DNA of 64,000 nt from Dichetophora obliterata (taxonomy: Eukaryota; Arthropoda; Insecta; Diptera; Sciomyzidae), in the NCBI GenBank assembly GCA_963920525.1, contig OY986439.1, positions 30,824,319 to 30,888,318 of the forward strand. Reading direction: 5' to 3'. Under the pieces are notes generated by a model. The model made no database searches, was not told the DNA's origin, and saw nothing but the letters and a program-made list of their open reading frames with translations. Below, one piece after another: positions 62,326 to 64,000 of this stretch (position 1 is its first letter; each line of letters begins with the position of its first letter). Both the position numbers and the translations under genes were made by a program.

Positions 62326-64000
62326 TGTTTATACGTTTTCATATCACGATTTTAAGTCTATTGATTCTTATGCTCTTTTCTGTGGTCTGTCTGTAACTCC
62401 GTGGAATAATGTGTGGTTTTGTCCTAATATTGAAGATAAGCTGACCATATTTACAAGTGCAATAACTGAACTGTTCGTAAAACATGTCCCTTTAAAAACT
62501 GTAAATATTAAAAATATGAAATTGGTTTACAATTCGTGTACAGCTTGCCATAAAAAAAAGAAATAGGTTGCATGCAATATGGAAAAAGAATCCTTCATCT
62601 GAAAAATGGAAAAACTATAGAAGTGCTAGGAATGCTTCCATAACCATAATAAGGCAATCAAAAATAAGGTATTGCTCAACCAAACTCAAAACCGCTCTTC
62701 CACCTAAAATTTTATGGAACAATCTAAAAAACTTAGGCATTGTTGACAAGCAAACACCTAACTGCCAGATTCATCCTGACCGTCTTAATGAATATTTTCT
62801 GGCTAGCGCCAATGTGAACCAAAATTACACGCCAAGTTCCCATACATTTTTAGGTACTCCTATTGAACATACATTTCAGTTTACCACGGTGACAGAAGAC
62901 GATGTTGTAAAGGCTGTATTGAATATTAAATCAAATGCTGTTGGTGAAGATGGTATAAATATAAAATTTGTAAAGATTATTTTACCACACATTCTTAGCT
63001 CTCTAACTCACATTATTAATTATTGTTTTACTACATCGTCTTTTCCACATTTGTGGAAATCTGCTATAGTAACGCCGGTGACAATAAAAAATACAGCTTG
63101 TGAACCGAAGGATTTCAGGCCTATAAGTATCCTGTCTTCATTATCCAAAGTATGTGAATCTATCATGGCTAACCAAATATCATCATTCTTAAGTGAAAAT
63201 AATCTTTTGTCTCCATTACAATCTGGTTTTCGTGCAGGTCACAGTTGCTCTACTGCTACGGTTAAAGTAATGGATGATATAAGGTCTTATTATGATGATG
63301 GTAGACTAACTCTATTGTGTCTGTTTGATTTTTCAAAAGCATTTGACACTGTAAGTCATGAACTCCTTTGTCAAAAATTAAAAAATTTCTTTGGTTTCTG
63401 CGACAGTGCCACTCATTTGTTAAGTAGCTATTTGACAAATAGAGTACAAAGAGTGAAGGTCGGTACAAATTTTTCATACTATGAAGCTGTTTGCTGTGGT
63501 GTGCCTCAGGGATCGGTTCTTGGCCCGCTGCTCTTTTGATGACGTTCAAATTTACTTGTCTGGTAGAACAAACCTCATGGAAGATTTAGTATGTAAACTG
63601 AATGAAGATCTTGACAGTATAAACCAATGGGCTATGAAAAATAGTCTTCACCTTAATGTACTTAGGTCGTATGTGTTGCCTGTCTCTAAAGAAAAAATAA
63701 GCCCTGACTCCATTCCAGACGTTATATTGGGTGATAAAATCATAAAAATAGTTAATAGTGTTGTTAGTCTTGGATTTAATATCAATGCTTCCCTTACTTG
63801 CACAGATCATATCAACAGTGTAGTCCGCAAAATCTATTACATCTTGCGTAACCTTAGGATGTCGTCTGAGTATACACCTATTGATCTAAGACGTAAACTT
63901 GTAATTCAGCTCGTTGTCCCCGTCATAACATATTCTGAACTTGTATACAGCAAGTTAGATTCGCGGTCTCAACTTAAATTGCAGATCGCGTTTAATCATG
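62326..64000 (+). mobile_element. Jockey/CR1-type LINE, 5'-truncated, running off the window
   Basis: Coding similarity begins ~62335 (SYHDFKSID...) in the region between endonuclease and reverse transcriptase and continues to the window end. ORF1 and the endonuclease core are missing. It abuts the mariner end, implying insertion into or beside it. The 3' end lies outside the window. Confidence 0.85.
62335..64000 (+). pseudogene. LINE reverse transcriptase, deletion across the YADD motif
   Basis: The first frame (to 62566) gives the linker (VKHVPLKTVNIKNMK); a stop/frameshift near 62565 leads into a 323-codon frame (62568-63539). This holds WNNLKNLGI, NAVGEDGIN, the palm motif DFRPISILSSLSKVCE, QSGFRAGHS, motif A LFDFSKAFDTVSH and motif B CGVPQGSVLGPLLF. 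Directly after LLF the frame stops (TGA 63537). One base off, DDVQIYLSGRTNLMED continues, so ~20 residues including the YA of the YADD box are deleted with a frame change. Downstream (LGFNINASLTCTDHI, RRKLVIQLVVPVITYSE) remains readable. Catalytically dead. Confidence 0.85.

Overview
The window looks like AT-rich, non-coding nuclear DNA from an insect, most likely a higher fly (Diptera). The evidence is the repeat content: DD41D (rosa-type) mariner elements, Jockey/CR1-type LINEs, hAT elements, non-autonomous Helitrons with CTAG ends, and CA/GT and CAG/CAA-type microsatellites. No bacterial or organellar feature and no convincing host protein-coding gene was found. All recognisable reading frames belong to mobile elements, and every one carries frameshifts, stops or deletions. 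The species is inferred only loosely; a tephritid-like fly would fit, because the DD41D mariner group is well known there.

Layout, left to right. 0.85-3.85 kb: a degenerate satellite of ~115-bp monomers. 4.15-4.41 kb: a short MITE. 5.70-6.50 kb: an ~0.8-kb DNA element with tRNA-like segments. 8.6-12.4 kb: an old Helitron end, apparently hit by a Tc1-like element and then by a 3.37-kb hAT-like element with ~380-bp inverted repeats, a perfect 8-bp target duplication and a degraded, intron-containing transposase gene. 14.3-17.8 kb: a 5'-truncated LINE on the minus strand, split by a deleted mariner with perfect 28-bp ends. 18.9-20.2 kb: a ~355-bp satellite. 21.1-22.0 kb: a second DD41D mariner. 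22.27-23.13 kb: a near-perfect palindromic Tc1-like MITE. 23.39-25.85 kb: a foldback element whose arms carry an 18-bp minisatellite. 26.19-27.91 kb: an internally deleted hAT with a perfect 8-bp target duplication.

The most striking part is 31.0-48.3 kb: about 7.6 kb of a pure 7-bp satellite (AATTTAT)n interrupted by three almost identical ~3.2-kb non-autonomous Helitrons. All three sit at the same phase of the heptamer. The first two face each other head to head, separated by exactly two heptamers, forming a ~6.4-kb near-palindrome. Each copy contains two further internal 5'-end-like sequences, suggesting a composite Helitron that gained new 5' ends. A degenerate higher-order repeat built from AAGCAAATGC-like units occurs on both sides of this block (30.2-30.7 and 51.0-54.9 kb).

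57.7-64.0 kb: a third DD41D mariner split by a ~3.0-kb insertion that may be a solo LTR, then a second, plus-strand LINE running off the window end. The genes do not form a pathway. The window is a record of nested transposition and satellite growth.
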